From Candidatus Persebacteraceae bacterium Df01 (lineage in GTDB: Bacteria; Pseudomonadota; Gammaproteobacteria; Tethybacterales; Persebacteraceae): a stretch of 52,472 nt of DNA. The position numbers were made by a program, and so were the translations under genes. The stretch spans positions 250,868-303,339 of the forward strand of contig JANQAO010000002.1 in the NCBI GenBank assembly GCA_030386295.1. The letters are read 5' to 3'. Below are positions 17,389-25,453 of the stretch, in pieces; within the stretch, counting starts at the first letter, position 1; each line of letters opens with the position of its first letter. The notes beneath the pieces are model-generated. The model did no database searches, was not told where the DNA came from, and saw only the letters and a list, made by a program, of their open reading frames with translations.

Positions 17389-17412
17389 TAATGAATTTTA
17401 GAAAATTCATTA
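17389..17412. repeat. 24-bp palindrome upstream of the mannose-1-P guanylyltransferase gene
   Basis: Arms of 11 bp (TAATGAATTTT and AAAATTCATTA) flank a 2-bp centre. The site is about 50 bp upstream of the -10 at 17464 and beyond soxG. The short loop and lack of a T-tract argue against a terminator and for a dimeric regulator operator. Confidence 0.55.
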
Positions 17413-17463
17413 TCTACAGAAAAAAATGTTAACTACTAAAAAACACGCTTTGTTTTTCCACCA

Positions 17464-17469
17464 TATAAT
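17464..17469 (+). promoter_or_regulatory. Consensus -10 box 6 nt before ATG 17476
   Basis: A perfect TATAAT is followed by TTGTTC and ATG 17476, so the first transcribed base should be the A of the start codon. A TTG at 17470 could extend the frame by two codons but would lie upstream of the predicted transcription start. Confidence 0.5.
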
Positions 17470-17475
17470 TTGTTC

Positions 17476-18933
17476 ATGATTACATCCATAGACACACCTT
17501 TTATTCCCGTTATTATCTGTGGTGGCAGCGGTTCACGCTTGTGGCCACGCTCACGAATAACACATCCCAAACCATTTATCTCCCCGCTTGGCGGCGGCAA
17601 GTCATTGCTTGACATGACCTATGCACGTTTGTGCAATGCTTCCATAAAGCCCGCAGCAGTGCTTACGGTAACTGCTGCTGATAGCATGTTTATGTGTGAG
17701 CAAAGCGCCTCCGACAACGCCCCACAAGCACCACATTTTTTCATCGGCGAACCAGCAGGACGCAATACGGCACCAGCTATTGCTTTGGCAGCAGTATGGA
17801 TACAGCAGCGTTTTGGCAACAACGCTCTCTTATTAGCGCTACCTGCCGACCATTTGGTAAAAAACACAATCGCTTTTTGGCGCGCTGCCGATAGCGCACT
17901 ACAAGCAGCGAAACAAGGACATTTGGCACTGCTCGGCGTTACGCCAACTTATCCCGCCACTGGTTATGGTTATATTGAGTGCGCACCGCAAATTTCCATT
18001 GCCAACACCGAAGACTGCTTTCCCGTACGCCGTTTTGTTGAAAAACCACCACTTGAAGATGCCACTACCTTTGTACAAGATGGCAATTTTTATTGGAATA
18101 CCGGTATTTTTTGCTTCACACCGCGAACATTGATGGAAGAAATGCCGCAAACTGCTGTCGACATTATGCCACCACTGCAGGCACTGGCTAAGACCGCACC
18201 CACCGACAACAACCGCTGGCTGCCAGATACCCCCTTGCACGCGCAGTTCCCCAACATTTCTTTTGATTATGCCGTAATGGAAAAAACAAAAAAAGCAGCT
18301 ATGGCTGTTGTTGCCGGTGCAGAGTGGAATGATGTTGGCTCTTGGCACTCGCTGGGTGAGACGCTACCGGCGGACACTCGCGGCAATCGCACAGACGGCG
18401 ACACTCTGTTGATTGATTGCGACAACTGCTTGGTGGCAGGCGGTGGACGACTGATAGCCGGCATTGCACTCAAAAATTTGCACATTATTGACAGTCCCGA
18501 TGCTTTGCTTGTTGCCAACGCTGACAGTGCCGAACGTACCCGTGAAGTATTTGATCAGCTACGTGCCACCAATCGCGATGAGGCAACAACACCGGCTACA
18601 GTACACCGTCCTTGGGGGACTTACACTGTGCTAGAAGAATCCCATAGTCACAAAGTCAAGCGCATTGAAGTGCTACCCGGAGCTCAACTTAGCCTGCAGT
18701 CACACCAACACCGTAGCGAGCACTGGACAACGGTGACGGGGACGATGACCATTGTTATTGGTGAGCGCACGTTTGACATGGAAACAAACCAATCTTGCTA
18801 CATCTCGCAAGGCGAAAAGCATCGCATGGCAAACCGTACCGACCAACCTGCATCTATTATTGAAGTTCAAGTTGGCGATTATTTTGGAGAAGACGATATT
18901 ATTCGTTATGAAGACCTTTATGGAAGAATTTGA
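17476..18933 (+). CDS. manC: Mannose-1-phosphate guanylyltransferase / mannose-6-phosphate isomerase
   Basis: The 485-aa bifunctional enzyme (ManC/AlgA/CpsB type) makes GDP-mannose and interconverts mannose-6-P and fructose-6-P. The guanylyltransferase half has IPVIICGGSGSRLWPRSR (about 10-27), the FVEKP motif (about 185) and NTGIF. The C-terminal cupin isomerase half has RPWGTYTVLEE, VLPGAQLSLQSHQHRSEHW and a His-rich metal site. It supplies GDP-mannose for envelope polysaccharide, in line with the glycan genes at 6486-10462. Base 17476 is the first ATG. It stands alone, 86 bp before purE. Confidence 0.93.
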   Translation: MITSIDTPFIPVIICGGSGSRLWPRSRITHPKPFISPLGGGKSLLDMTYARLCNASIKPAAVLTVTAADSMFMCEQSASDNAPQAPHFFIGEPAGRNTAPAIALAAVWIQQRFGNNALLLALPADHLVKNTIAFWRAADSALQAAKQGHLALLGVTPTYPATGYGYIECAPQISIANTEDCFPVRRFVEKPPLEDATTFVQDGNFYWNTGIFCFTPRTLMEEMPQTAVDIMPPLQALAKTAPTDNNRWLPDTPLHAQFPNISFDYAVMEKTKKAAMAVVAGAEWNDVGSWHSLGETLPADTRGNRTDGDTLLIDCDNCLVAGGGRLIAGIALKNLHIIDSPDALLVANADSAERTREVFDQLRATNRDEATTPATVHRPWGTYTVLEESHSHKVKRIEVLPGAQLSLQSHQHRSEHWTTVTGTMTIVIGERTFDMETNQSCYISQGEKHRMANRTDQPASIIEVQVGDYFGEDDIIRYEDLYGRI

Positions 18934-19019
18934 GTCCACTGCTATGTATAGCGGATGACGTTTTTTCTAGTATCATAACGCTTTCGCCAGACTTGCCGGA
19001 AAGGAGAACACCTAAAAAC

Positions 19020-19523
19020 ATGACAACAACACAGCCATTAGTGGGAATTATGATGGGCAGCGCCAATGATTGGCCAATTATGCGTCGCGCCGCTGAGGTG
19101 TTGCGTGATTTCGACATTGCTTATGAAACACGGGTGATTTCAGCACACCGCACGCCGGATTTATTTTTTGAATACGCCGTTGGGTTGGAAGCACGAGGGT
19201 TACGAGTAATGATTGGCGGCGCTGGCGGTGCAGCACATTTGCCCGGTGTACTAGCAGCTAAAACTACGCTACCAGTATTGGGAGTCCCCATTGATGCCAC
19301 GCCAATGCGCGGCGTTGATGCACTTCACGCCATTGTGCAAATGCCACGCGGTATTCCAGTAGCTACTTTCGCTATCGGAGAACCAGGCGCGGCCAATGCG
19401 GCATTGTTCGCCGCCGCTATTTTGGCCGGTAGCGATGCCGCCATCGCACAGCAGCTCAAGGATTTTCGCATTCGCCAAGCCGAAAAAATCCGCAATACAC
19501 CACCACCAACATTAGAATCATGA
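19020..19523 (+). CDS. purE: N5-carboxyaminoimidazole ribonucleotide mutase
   Basis: PurE moves the carboxyl group of N5-CAIR to give CAIR in purine synthesis. The 167-aa class I enzyme has [19 protein letters not shown] (about 11-29), [24 protein letters not shown] and a [15 protein letters not shown] loop. An in-frame upstream start at 18930 would add 30 atypical residues. I chose ATG 19020, preceded by GGAAAGGAG, though the spacing is long. It overlaps purC by 4 bp. purK is absent from the window. Confidence 0.96.
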   Translation: MTTTQPLVGIMMGSANDWPIMRRAAEVLRDFDIAYETRVISAHRTPDLFFEYAVGLEARGLRVMIGGAGGAAHLPGVLAAKTTLPVLGVPIDATPMRGVDALHAIVQMPRGIPVATFAIGEPGAANAALFAAAILAGSDAAIAQQLKDFRIRQAEKIRNTPPPTLES

Positions 19524-20407
19524 GCGGTTTGTGGCAAAGTTCATTGCACTCGTTGCCGCTTATTGGGCGCGGCAAGGTGCGCGATATGTACGCAGTAGAT
19601 GATAACCGATTACTCATCGTACAGAGTGATCGTATATCGGCTTTTGACGTGATTATGAAAGAGCCTTTACCGGGCAAAGGAGCGGTGCTTACCGCCATGT
19701 CGCATTTTTGGTTTTCACATCTAGCGCATGTAGTAAAGAATCATCTTACCGAAGAAGCACCGGAGTCGGTAGTTGCCGCCGATGAGCAGGAACAAGTCAT
19801 AGGACGCGCCATGCTGGTGCAGCGTTTGAAACCCTTACCAATAGAGGCCGTCTGCCGCGGTTATCTCATCGGCTCCGGCTGGAAAGATTACCAGCGCACC
19901 AACTCCGTTTGCGGAGTGTCACTACCCGCTGGCTTGCCATTGGCCGGCAAGCTACCAGAAGTCATTTTCACACCCGCCACTAAAGCCGAACAGGGAGAGC
20001 ATGACGAAAATATTTCTTACTCGCAAATGGCTAGTATTGTCGGTACTGACACCGCCGAAAAAGTTCGGGAGACAACACTGCGGCTTTATCGAGAAGCAGC
20101 GGAATACGCCTTGGCACGCGGTATTATTATCGCCGATACCAAGTTTGAGTTTGCTTTGGATGATGATGGTGAACTGATATTGATAGATGAAGCACTAACA
20201 CCTGATTCATCACGTTTTTGGCCAGCAGAATCCTGGCAAGCGGGGCATAATCCGGCAAGCTTTGATAAGCAGATTTTACGCGATTGGCTGGAAACGCTGG
20301 ATTGGGATAAATCACCACCACCACCAACGTTGCCACCGGAAATTATTGCTAGCACCATCGCCAAATACGAAGACATCCGCAATCGATTGCTAGGCGATAC
20401 CGCATAA
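19520..20407 (+). CDS. purC: Phosphoribosylaminoimidazole-succinocarboxamide synthase
   Basis: PurC ligates aspartate to CAIR using ATP. The 295-aa product is of the longer bacterial/fungal type, with [15 protein letters not shown] (about 15-29), [27 protein letters not shown] (about 113-128) and the [15 protein letters not shown] block (about 220-234). It begins within the purE stop (ATGA) and ends 13 bp from the convergent histidine kinase gene. Confidence 0.96.
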   Translation: MSGLWQSSLHSLPLIGRGKVRDMYAVDDNRLLIVQSDRISAFDVIMKEPLPGKGAVLTAMSHFWFSHLAHVVKNHLTEEAPESVVAADEQEQVIGRAMLVQRLKPLPIEAVCRGYLIGSGWKDYQRTNSVCGVSLPAGLPLAGKLPEVIFTPATKAEQGEHDENISYSQMASIVGTDTAEKVRETTLRLYREAAEYALARGIIIADTKFEFALDDDGELILIDEALTPDSSRFWPAESWQAGHNPASFDKQILRDWLETLDWDKSPPPPTLPPEIIASTIAKYEDIRNRLLGDTA

Positions 20408-20420
20408 CTTTTATTTACTA

Positions 20421-21740
20421 TCAAGACTCGTTTGACACAGTCGTCTCGTCAACGATGTTCTGTTGACTCTCGTCATTTTTTTCCGGCAGCCATAATTCCA
20501 TAATCAATCCGCCACTAGAAGCGTTTTTAGCAGTTATTTTTCCATTATGAGCCTCTACAGTGGCTTTGACAATAGATAACCCCAAACCAAAACCACCGGT
20601 CTTACGCGAGCGCGAAGTGTCAGCGCGGTAAAAAGGCTCAAATAAATTCGGCAAATCTTCTTCATTGGCTCCGGGACCATCATCGCGGATGCTAATTAGC
20701 GCGCCACCATCCGCTGCTGTCCCGTCTGCCCAAACATTGTCGGAAGCAAATTTGACAGCATTATCCAGCAAATTGGAAAGTGCCCGCAGTAAGACTTCCA
20801 CATCGGCTTCAATAGTAGTGTCAACCGTAACGCGAAAAATAACGGCGGGATATTTTTCTTGTAAATTGCTAAACACATCTGTCAATTGCAATCGTGTTTT
20901 TTTCAGCCGCTGCCGAAAATTATCCAACCGTGTTTTTTCCATAATGTCACCAGTCAAGCGATCAAGTTCCATAACATCCGTACACATGCGAGCACGTAAG
21001 TTATCGTCTTGAACAAACTCTGCAGCTAATCGCAACCGCGCCAATGGTGAGCGTAATTCGTGCGAGGCGTCAGCCAAAAAGCGCAACTTGGCTTGTACTA
21101 GGACTCGCAATTTTTCCTGCATTTGGTTAAACCCCGTTGCCAGATCTCCAATTTCATCATTCCGCCCAATTACTGTTTGCCTCCACTCACCGCGTCCCAC
21201 CGCTTCCATATCATTGCGCAACACTTGCAAAGGCATCAACAGACGACGTTGATAAAAATAAAATAGCCCCCACAATAGTGACAGTACCAACACCAAGAAT
21301 ACAACGGAGCCAGCAGCTACTTCCCATGGACTGCGATAATCATCCAAGTTAATCATTAATTTATGCGGTCCTTTGGTGTGCAACGCCACCAGTCGTTCAT
21401 TACCCTGCGCCAACACAACACCACGGCTTCTTTTTAAAAACAGCACTTCCCCAAAACCTGGCATATCAACGTCACTGACATGATCAAAAAAAGGGCCGCT
21501 ATAGCGCAATCCTAAACCGGTCTCGTGAGTAATATGGTTAATACTGAATGGTGTCGGATTTTCGTACACGCGCATTGCTACAGCGCGCACTGTCCGCGCA
21601 TAATAGCCGTGATGGCGGCGGTTGGTCTGCTCAAATAAAAATGACATAAATATGATGATGATGACAATTGTCAGCAAGGATGCGACAATCGCCATCCAAG
21701 TGATTTTGACAATAAGTGAGGAACGCCAGCCGGCTTTCAC
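20421..21740 (-). CDS. Sensor histidine kinase (CpxA/EnvZ-like)
   Basis: The 439-aa inner-membrane kinase has TM1 (about 8-35), a periplasmic sensor loop of about 105 residues, TM2 (about 141-164), a HAMP linker (RRLLMPLQVLRNDMEAVGRGEW), a HisKA box FLADASHELRSPLARLRL with phospho-acceptor His227, an N box NLLDNAVKFA, and G boxes RDDGPG and GGFGLGLSIVKA. A longer frame reaching into the response regulator gene is open. I chose GTG 21740, one base after the regulator stop, because it puts TM1 at the N-terminus and gives normal translational coupling. The partner regulator is directly upstream. The signal sensed is unknown; the organisation resembles envelope-stress systems. Confidence 0.88.
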   Translation of the reverse strand: MKAGWRSSLIVKITWMAIVASLLTIVIIIIFMSFLFEQTNRRHHGYYARTVRAVAMRVYENPTPFSINHITHETGLGLRYSGPFFDHVSDVDMPGFGEVLFLKRSRGVVLAQGNERLVALHTKGPHKLMINLDDYRSPWEVAAGSVVFLVLVLSLLWGLFYFYQRRLLMPLQVLRNDMEAVGRGEWRQTVIGRNDEIGDLATGFNQMQEKLRVLVQAKLRFLADASHELRSPLARLRLAAEFVQDDNLRARMCTDVMELDRLTGDIMEKTRLDNFRQRLKKTRLQLTDVFSNLQEKYPAVIFRVTVDTTIEADVEVLLRALSNLLDNAVKFASDNVWADGTAADGGALISIRDDGPGANEEDLPNLFEPFYRADTSRSRKTGGFGLGLSIVKATVEAHNGKITAKNASSGGLIMELWLPEKNDESQQNIVDETTVSNES

Positions 21741-21741
21741 T

Positions 21742-22455
21742 TTACGCAGACGCTGGTGGAGCGATAAAAGCGTAACCTTCGCTGCGTACGGTTTGCACAA
21801 AACGCGGACTCTGCGGCGTGTCATGCAGTTTAGCGCGCAAACGACTAATGGCAATATCAATAGAACGATCAAACACGTCGCGTTCAAAACCGCGAATCTC
21901 TTCAATCAATACATCACGATGGACTACTGCCGGTCGCCGTCGTACTAGTTCACTCAGCACTCGGAATTCTATACTAGTCAATATTATTTCTTTATTGCCT
22001 TGTAACCACACGCGACGCGCTGACAAATGCACGCTAATTCCTTCAAAATACAATACCTCACCATCGCCAGTACTGGTATTGGCAACAGCGCGACGCAACA
22101 ACGCCGTCAGACGCGCCGCCAATTCCCGCGGCTCAAAAGGTTTAGGTAAATAATCGTCTGCTCCAATTTCTAACCCAACCACACGGTCAGTCATATCACC
22201 GCGCGCCGTGAGCATCATAATTGGCAAGCGTGGGTATTTTCGCCTGGCGATTTTGCACAACTCAAAACCGTCCATTTCTGGCAGCATCACATCAAAAATA
22301 GCGCCTTTGTATTCGCCACTGGCCAACAACTCCAACCCTTCGGAAGGCGTCTGTGCAACGGTCAGAGAAAAACCAAAGCGGCCGAGATAAGTAGATAGCA
22401 AATCGCCCAAACCGACATCGTCATCCACCAGCAAAAGAGGATTAACTTCATCCAT
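21742..22455 (-). CDS. OmpR-family response regulator
   Basis: The 237-aa regulator has a receiver domain with the acidic pocket LVDDD (9-13), phospho-acceptor Asp55 in IFDVMLPEMDGF, the Thr of MMLTARGD and the Lys of PKPFEPRELAARL. A C-terminal winged-helix DNA-binding domain ends in IDIAISRLRAKL...VQTVRSEGYAF. ATG 22455 is preferred. A GTG at 22479 would add eight residues. It is upstream of, and coupled to, the histidine kinase. Confidence 0.92.
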   Translation of the reverse strand: MDEVNPLLLVDDDVGLGDLLSTYLGRFGFSLTVAQTPSEGLELLASGEYKGAIFDVMLPEMDGFELCKIARRKYPRLPIMMLTARGDMTDRVVGLEIGADDYLPKPFEPRELAARLTALLRRAVANTSTGDGEVLYFEGISVHLSARRVWLQGNKEIILTSIEFRVLSELVRRRPAVVHRDVLIEEIRGFERDVFDRSIDIAISRLRAKLHDTPQSPRFVQTVRSEGYAFIAPPASA

Positions 22456-22487
22456 GCTAACAATGTTATCAGACTGCACAGCCTTAT

Positions 22488-22523
22488 AAAAAAAACGGGC
22501 AGGTCAAAATAGACTCTGCCCGT
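22488..22523 (-). terminator. Intrinsic terminator facing the response regulator gene
   Basis: On the minus strand ACGGGCAG pairs perfectly with CTGCCCGT. An inner GTC/GAC pairing extends the stem past one bulged base, and eight T follow directly. It sits upstream of the regulator start, so it must end a transcript arriving from the right, which is the region of the 53-codon frame at 22539-22700. Confidence 0.85.
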
Positions 22524-22538
22524 AGGAGAAGAAAACCA

Positions 22539-22700
22539 TTAATTAATATTGCCTCTAAGCAAAGCGGAACGATGGCAAGCGTGATTATCACCGCCGTTAA
22601 CATCATACACCACTGCTCTCTTACCAATCGCCAGAGAAAAACTGACAGCGAACATTCTCATAAACATATCAACCGATTTTTTCCAACGTAATTTATTCAT
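22539..22700 (-). CDS. Small 53-aa candidate protein ahead of a strong terminator
   Basis: A 54-codon frame (ATG 22700, TAA 22539-22541) encodes a short cationic protein starting MNKLRWKKSVDMFMRMF. It has a hydrophobic patch at about 14-25 and a C-terminal part with GGDNHACH. I do not recognise it. The terminator at 22488-22523 begins 15 nt after the stop, which shows a transcript ends here. No clear Shine-Dalgarno is seen, so the transcript could instead be a non-coding RNA with a chance frame. Confidence 0.4.
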   Translation of the reverse strand: MNKLRWKKSVDMFMRMFAVSFSLAIGKRAVVYDVNGGDNHACHRSALLRGNIN

Positions 22701-23091
22701 AAATAATATTGCCAAATTAAAATAATTGATTTCAACTTTCGCTACATTGCTATTATGAATTGAACCATTCTATTACTATTGTCACCACAGAAACATAATG
22801 TTTCAATTTGTATCGGCCGGTAATTTTATTTTCCCAAATTATCACTTGTAAAGATGACTTTGGGAAAAAATCATAAAGAATAACCTCGCTCATCTATTTA
22901 GGACTCGGAAAATTTGATATGAACATTCGGCATTTTTATAGCACTCGTTATTTTTCTTTTTTTTGCATCATAATGTTAAATTCTATACTCAAATTGAACA
23001 GTAAAAATATACTAAAATAGTTTTCTTTTACAATACTTAACTGAAATTTAGGTGTAAATAATGAATAATTTTCCCATTACCTGAAAACGAT
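22701..23091. other. AT-rich 390-bp intergenic region before soxC
   Basis: No frame longer than a few codons is convincing here. The region should hold the minus-strand promoter for the small transcript ending at 22488 and the plus-strand promoter for soxC; TACAAT near 23030 is a weak candidate -10. A 10-bp inverted repeat lies at 22829-22868. A 7-codon frame (ATG 23061) sits just before soxC and is probably chance. Confidence 0.5.
22829..22868. repeat. Inverted repeat, 10-bp arms
   Basis: TTTTCCCAAA and TTTGGGAAAA flank a 20-nt loop between the small minus-strand transcript and soxC. With no T-tract it is not an obvious terminator. It could be an operator or a structured 5' element of either transcript. 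Confidence 0.45.
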
Positions 23092-24399
23092 ATGAAGCGG
23101 TTATCGGATAAAGAATTACTAAGTGCCGTTGCCCGAAAGGCAACATCCATGTCCGTTCCTCAGCGGCGGCGTTTTTTACAAGCTGGAATGATTGTTGCGG
23201 GTACTGCCGCAGGTATTGCACAAACACCACGTACGGTTGCCGATACGCTTCAAGTAAAAGCATGGAGCAAGCAGCTCGGACGCGGCGTAGTTTCAGCACC
23301 TTACGGCTCACCCTCACGCCACGAGGCGCATGTCGTACGACGCAATGTCCCTTGGTTGACGGCAGACACGGTATCTTCAATAAGTTTCACACCGCTACAC
23401 GAGTTGCACGGCATTATTACACCCAATGGATTGGTGTTTGAACGTTATCATGCAGGCGTACCAGAAATTCCACCGGAACAACACCAGTTGCTCATTCACG
23501 GCTTGGTAACGCGACCGCTGGTGCTAGAGATGAATGACCTCATGCGCTTTCCGTCAGTATCGGTCATTCACTTTTTAGAATGTCCAGCCAATGGCGGTAT
23601 GGAATGGCGTGGCGCACAAATGGAAGCACTACAATTTACGCACGGGATGATTTCTTGTTGCGAATGGACGGGCGTGCCGTTATCTGTGGTGCTACAAGAA
23701 GCGGGTTTGAAACCGGAAGGAAAATGGATATTAGCCGAAGGTGCTGACGGTGCTGGCATGACGCGTAGCATTCCCATAGAAAAAGCTTTAGATGATGCGC
23801 TGTTGGCGTACGCACAAAACGGCGAACGATTACGTCCGGAACAAGGCTATCCGCTACGCCTCCTCAATCCGGGTTGGGAGGGCAATACTTCCGTTAAGTG
23901 GCTGCGGCGGCTAAAAGTCGGTGAACTACCGTGGCACCATCGTGAAGAAACTTCCAAATACACCGACCTCATGCCCGACGGACGATCGCGGCGTTTTACT
24001 TGGGTACAAGACGCCAATTCGGTAATTTTAAGTCCTTGCCCAGAAAAGCCGTGGACTGGCATGATCGGACGCTTTCATGAGATACGGGGGATTGCTTGGT
24101 CAGGACGAGGACGCATCAAACGTGTGGATGTATCAGATGACGGCGGAGTCAACTGGCGTCCGGCGCAACTTAAAGGACCAGTTCTCAGCAAAGCACTCAC
24201 CCGGTTTGTCTTACCGTATGAATGGGACGGCTCCCCCAAATTGTTGCAAAGCCGCGCCGTTGACGAAACCGGCTATGTACAACCAACGTTGGCACAATTA
24301 CGGGATATCCGCGGAGTGGAGTCCATCTACCATAAAAATTCTATTCACACCTGGGCACTCAGTAATGATGGTGCGGTTCGCAATGTACAAATTTCTTAA
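23092..24399 (+). CDS. soxC: SoxC, molybdopterin subunit of sulfane/sulfite dehydrogenase
   Basis: SoxC is the Mo-cofactor subunit of the periplasmic SoxCD dehydrogenase, which oxidises protein-bound sulfane sulfur (or sulfite in relatives). The 435-aa protein has a Tat-like signal (RRRFLQAG, 25-32), the sulfite-oxidase-fold Mo-binding region with Cys164 in FLECPANGG, and later LLNPGWEGNTSVKWLRRL and the dimerisation-domain block IRGIAWSGRGRIKRVDVSDDGG. The cytochrome partner starts inside its 3' end. No soxXYZAB genes are in the window, so the rest of the Sox system must be elsewhere or missing. Confidence 0.9.
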   Translation: MKRLSDKELLSAVARKATSMSVPQRRRFLQAGMIVAGTAAGIAQTPRTVADTLQVKAWSKQLGRGVVSAPYGSPSRHEAHVVRRNVPWLTADTVSSISFTPLHELHGIITPNGLVFERYHAGVPEIPPEQHQLLIHGLVTRPLVLEMNDLMRFPSVSVIHFLECPANGGMEWRGAQMEALQFTHGMISCCEWTGVPLSVVLQEAGLKPEGKWILAEGADGAGMTRSIPIEKALDDALLAYAQNGERLRPEQGYPLRLLNPGWEGNTSVKWLRRLKVGELPWHHREETSKYTDLMPDGRSRRFTWVQDANSVILSPCPEKPWTGMIGRFHEIRGIAWSGRGRIKRVDVSDDGGVNWRPAQLKGPVLSKALTRFVLPYEWDGSPKLLQSRAVDETGYVQPTLAQLRDIRGVESIYHKNSIHTWALSNDGAVRNVQIS

Positions 24400-25306
24400 T
24401 CTCTGCTGGATAGTGGTGCTGTCGGCAGTATGCTTGCCGACAATGGCCAAAGATGCCGGCACTTATGGTTTGGGGCGAGCGGCAACAGAAACCGATATAG
24501 CCGTCTGGGATATTGATGTCCGTTTTGATGGAGCTGGTTTGCCAGCAGGAAACGGTAACGTAGCACAAGGGGAAATGCTGTTTGATGCCAAATGCTCAGC
24601 CTGTCATGGAGATTTTGGCCAAGGCGAGGGACGTTGGCCTCCCTTAGCTGGTGGAAACGATACTTTGCGTCATCAAGGCGCTGATGGGCGCCCCGAAAAA
24701 ACGGTCGGTAGTTATTGGCCTTATGTTCCACCGCTATTTGATTATATCCGCCGCGCCATGCCCTATGCTGCCCCCAAAACATTAACCGACGAAGAAACAT
24801 ATGCTTTGGTGGCTTATGTATTACGACTTAATGAAATTGTTGGTGATAATTTTACCGCCAATGCGCAAAGCTTACCGCAAATAGTTATGCCTAATCGCGA
24901 TAATTTTTTTTTCGACCCGAGACCGGATTCCCCCAACACTGCTTGCATGGAAGATTGTGTCGATACCGGCACATTACGCTTGATTGAATCCATTACCGGC
25001 GTGACTCCAAGCGAACATCTTGGTATTAACAAAGAATCGTCGGCAGAAAAAATAATAAATGTAGGTGCAGTACACTACAAGGCGTCATGCGCAGTCTGCC
25101 ACGCCGCCGGTGTCGCCGGAGCACCACGTGAAGGAGATAGCGTCGAATGGAAGCGACGTTTACAGGTCGGCGGCGAAGCGGCGCTAATTGACTCGGTGAT
25201 TTCCGGTAAAGGGCTTATGCCACCACGCGGTGGCGGTGCACATCTTAGCGATGAAGACATTACCGCCGCCGCACGGTATTTGATTAGATTAGAAAAATCT
25301 AATTGA
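24383..25306 (+). CDS. soxD: SoxD-like dihaem cytochrome c subunit of sulfane dehydrogenase
   Basis: The 307-aa protein begins with a Sec signal peptide (FLNLCWIVVLSAVCLPTMA). It has two c-type haem motifs, CSACH (71-75) and CAVCH (236-240), with likely distal Met ligands in RRAMPYA (Met126) and GKGLMPPRGG (Met279). It takes electrons from SoxC. The frame is open upstream inside soxC; ATG 24383 puts the signal peptide at the N-terminus, and ATGs at 24365 and 24368 are alternatives. It overlaps soxC by 17 bp. It is shorter than the SoxD of about 380 aa I expect. Confidence 0.87.
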   Translation: MYKFLNLCWIVVLSAVCLPTMAKDAGTYGLGRAATETDIAVWDIDVRFDGAGLPAGNGNVAQGEMLFDAKCSACHGDFGQGEGRWPPLAGGNDTLRHQGADGRPEKTVGSYWPYVPPLFDYIRRAMPYAAPKTLTDEETYALVAYVLRLNEIVGDNFTANAQSLPQIVMPNRDNFFFDPRPDSPNTACMEDCVDTGTLRLIESITGVTPSEHLGINKESSAEKIINVGAVHYKASCAVCHAAGVAGAPREGDSVEWKRRLQVGGEAALIDSVISGKGLMPPRGGGAHLSDEDITAAARYLIRLEKSN

Positions 25307-25453
25307 TTTGGTAGCAGCGTCAAAACCTAACGAACTTTATTCAACCAAAGGAAAACTTTGCTCCTTAATATCGCATCCATATTTTGCGCTCATTCGTACA
25401 AATACGGAAAACTCTCCGCGACAACGATAAAATGCCGTACCTCGTTTGATTAA

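Noticed and set aside
21741-21905. Histidine kinase starting 55 codons inside the response regulator gene
   Set aside because: The added residues are out-of-frame regulator sequence and would bury TM1; GTG 21740 follows the regulator stop by one base.
24077-24382. Cytochrome gene beginning 100 codons earlier inside soxC
   Set aside because: The upstream residues are an overlapping-frame artefact of soxC; the signal peptide starts at about 24383.
24396-24800. Antisense 134-codon frame opposite soxD
   Set aside because: It lies wholly opposite a well-supported cytochrome gene and shows no recognisable motif; such shadows are common in this window.
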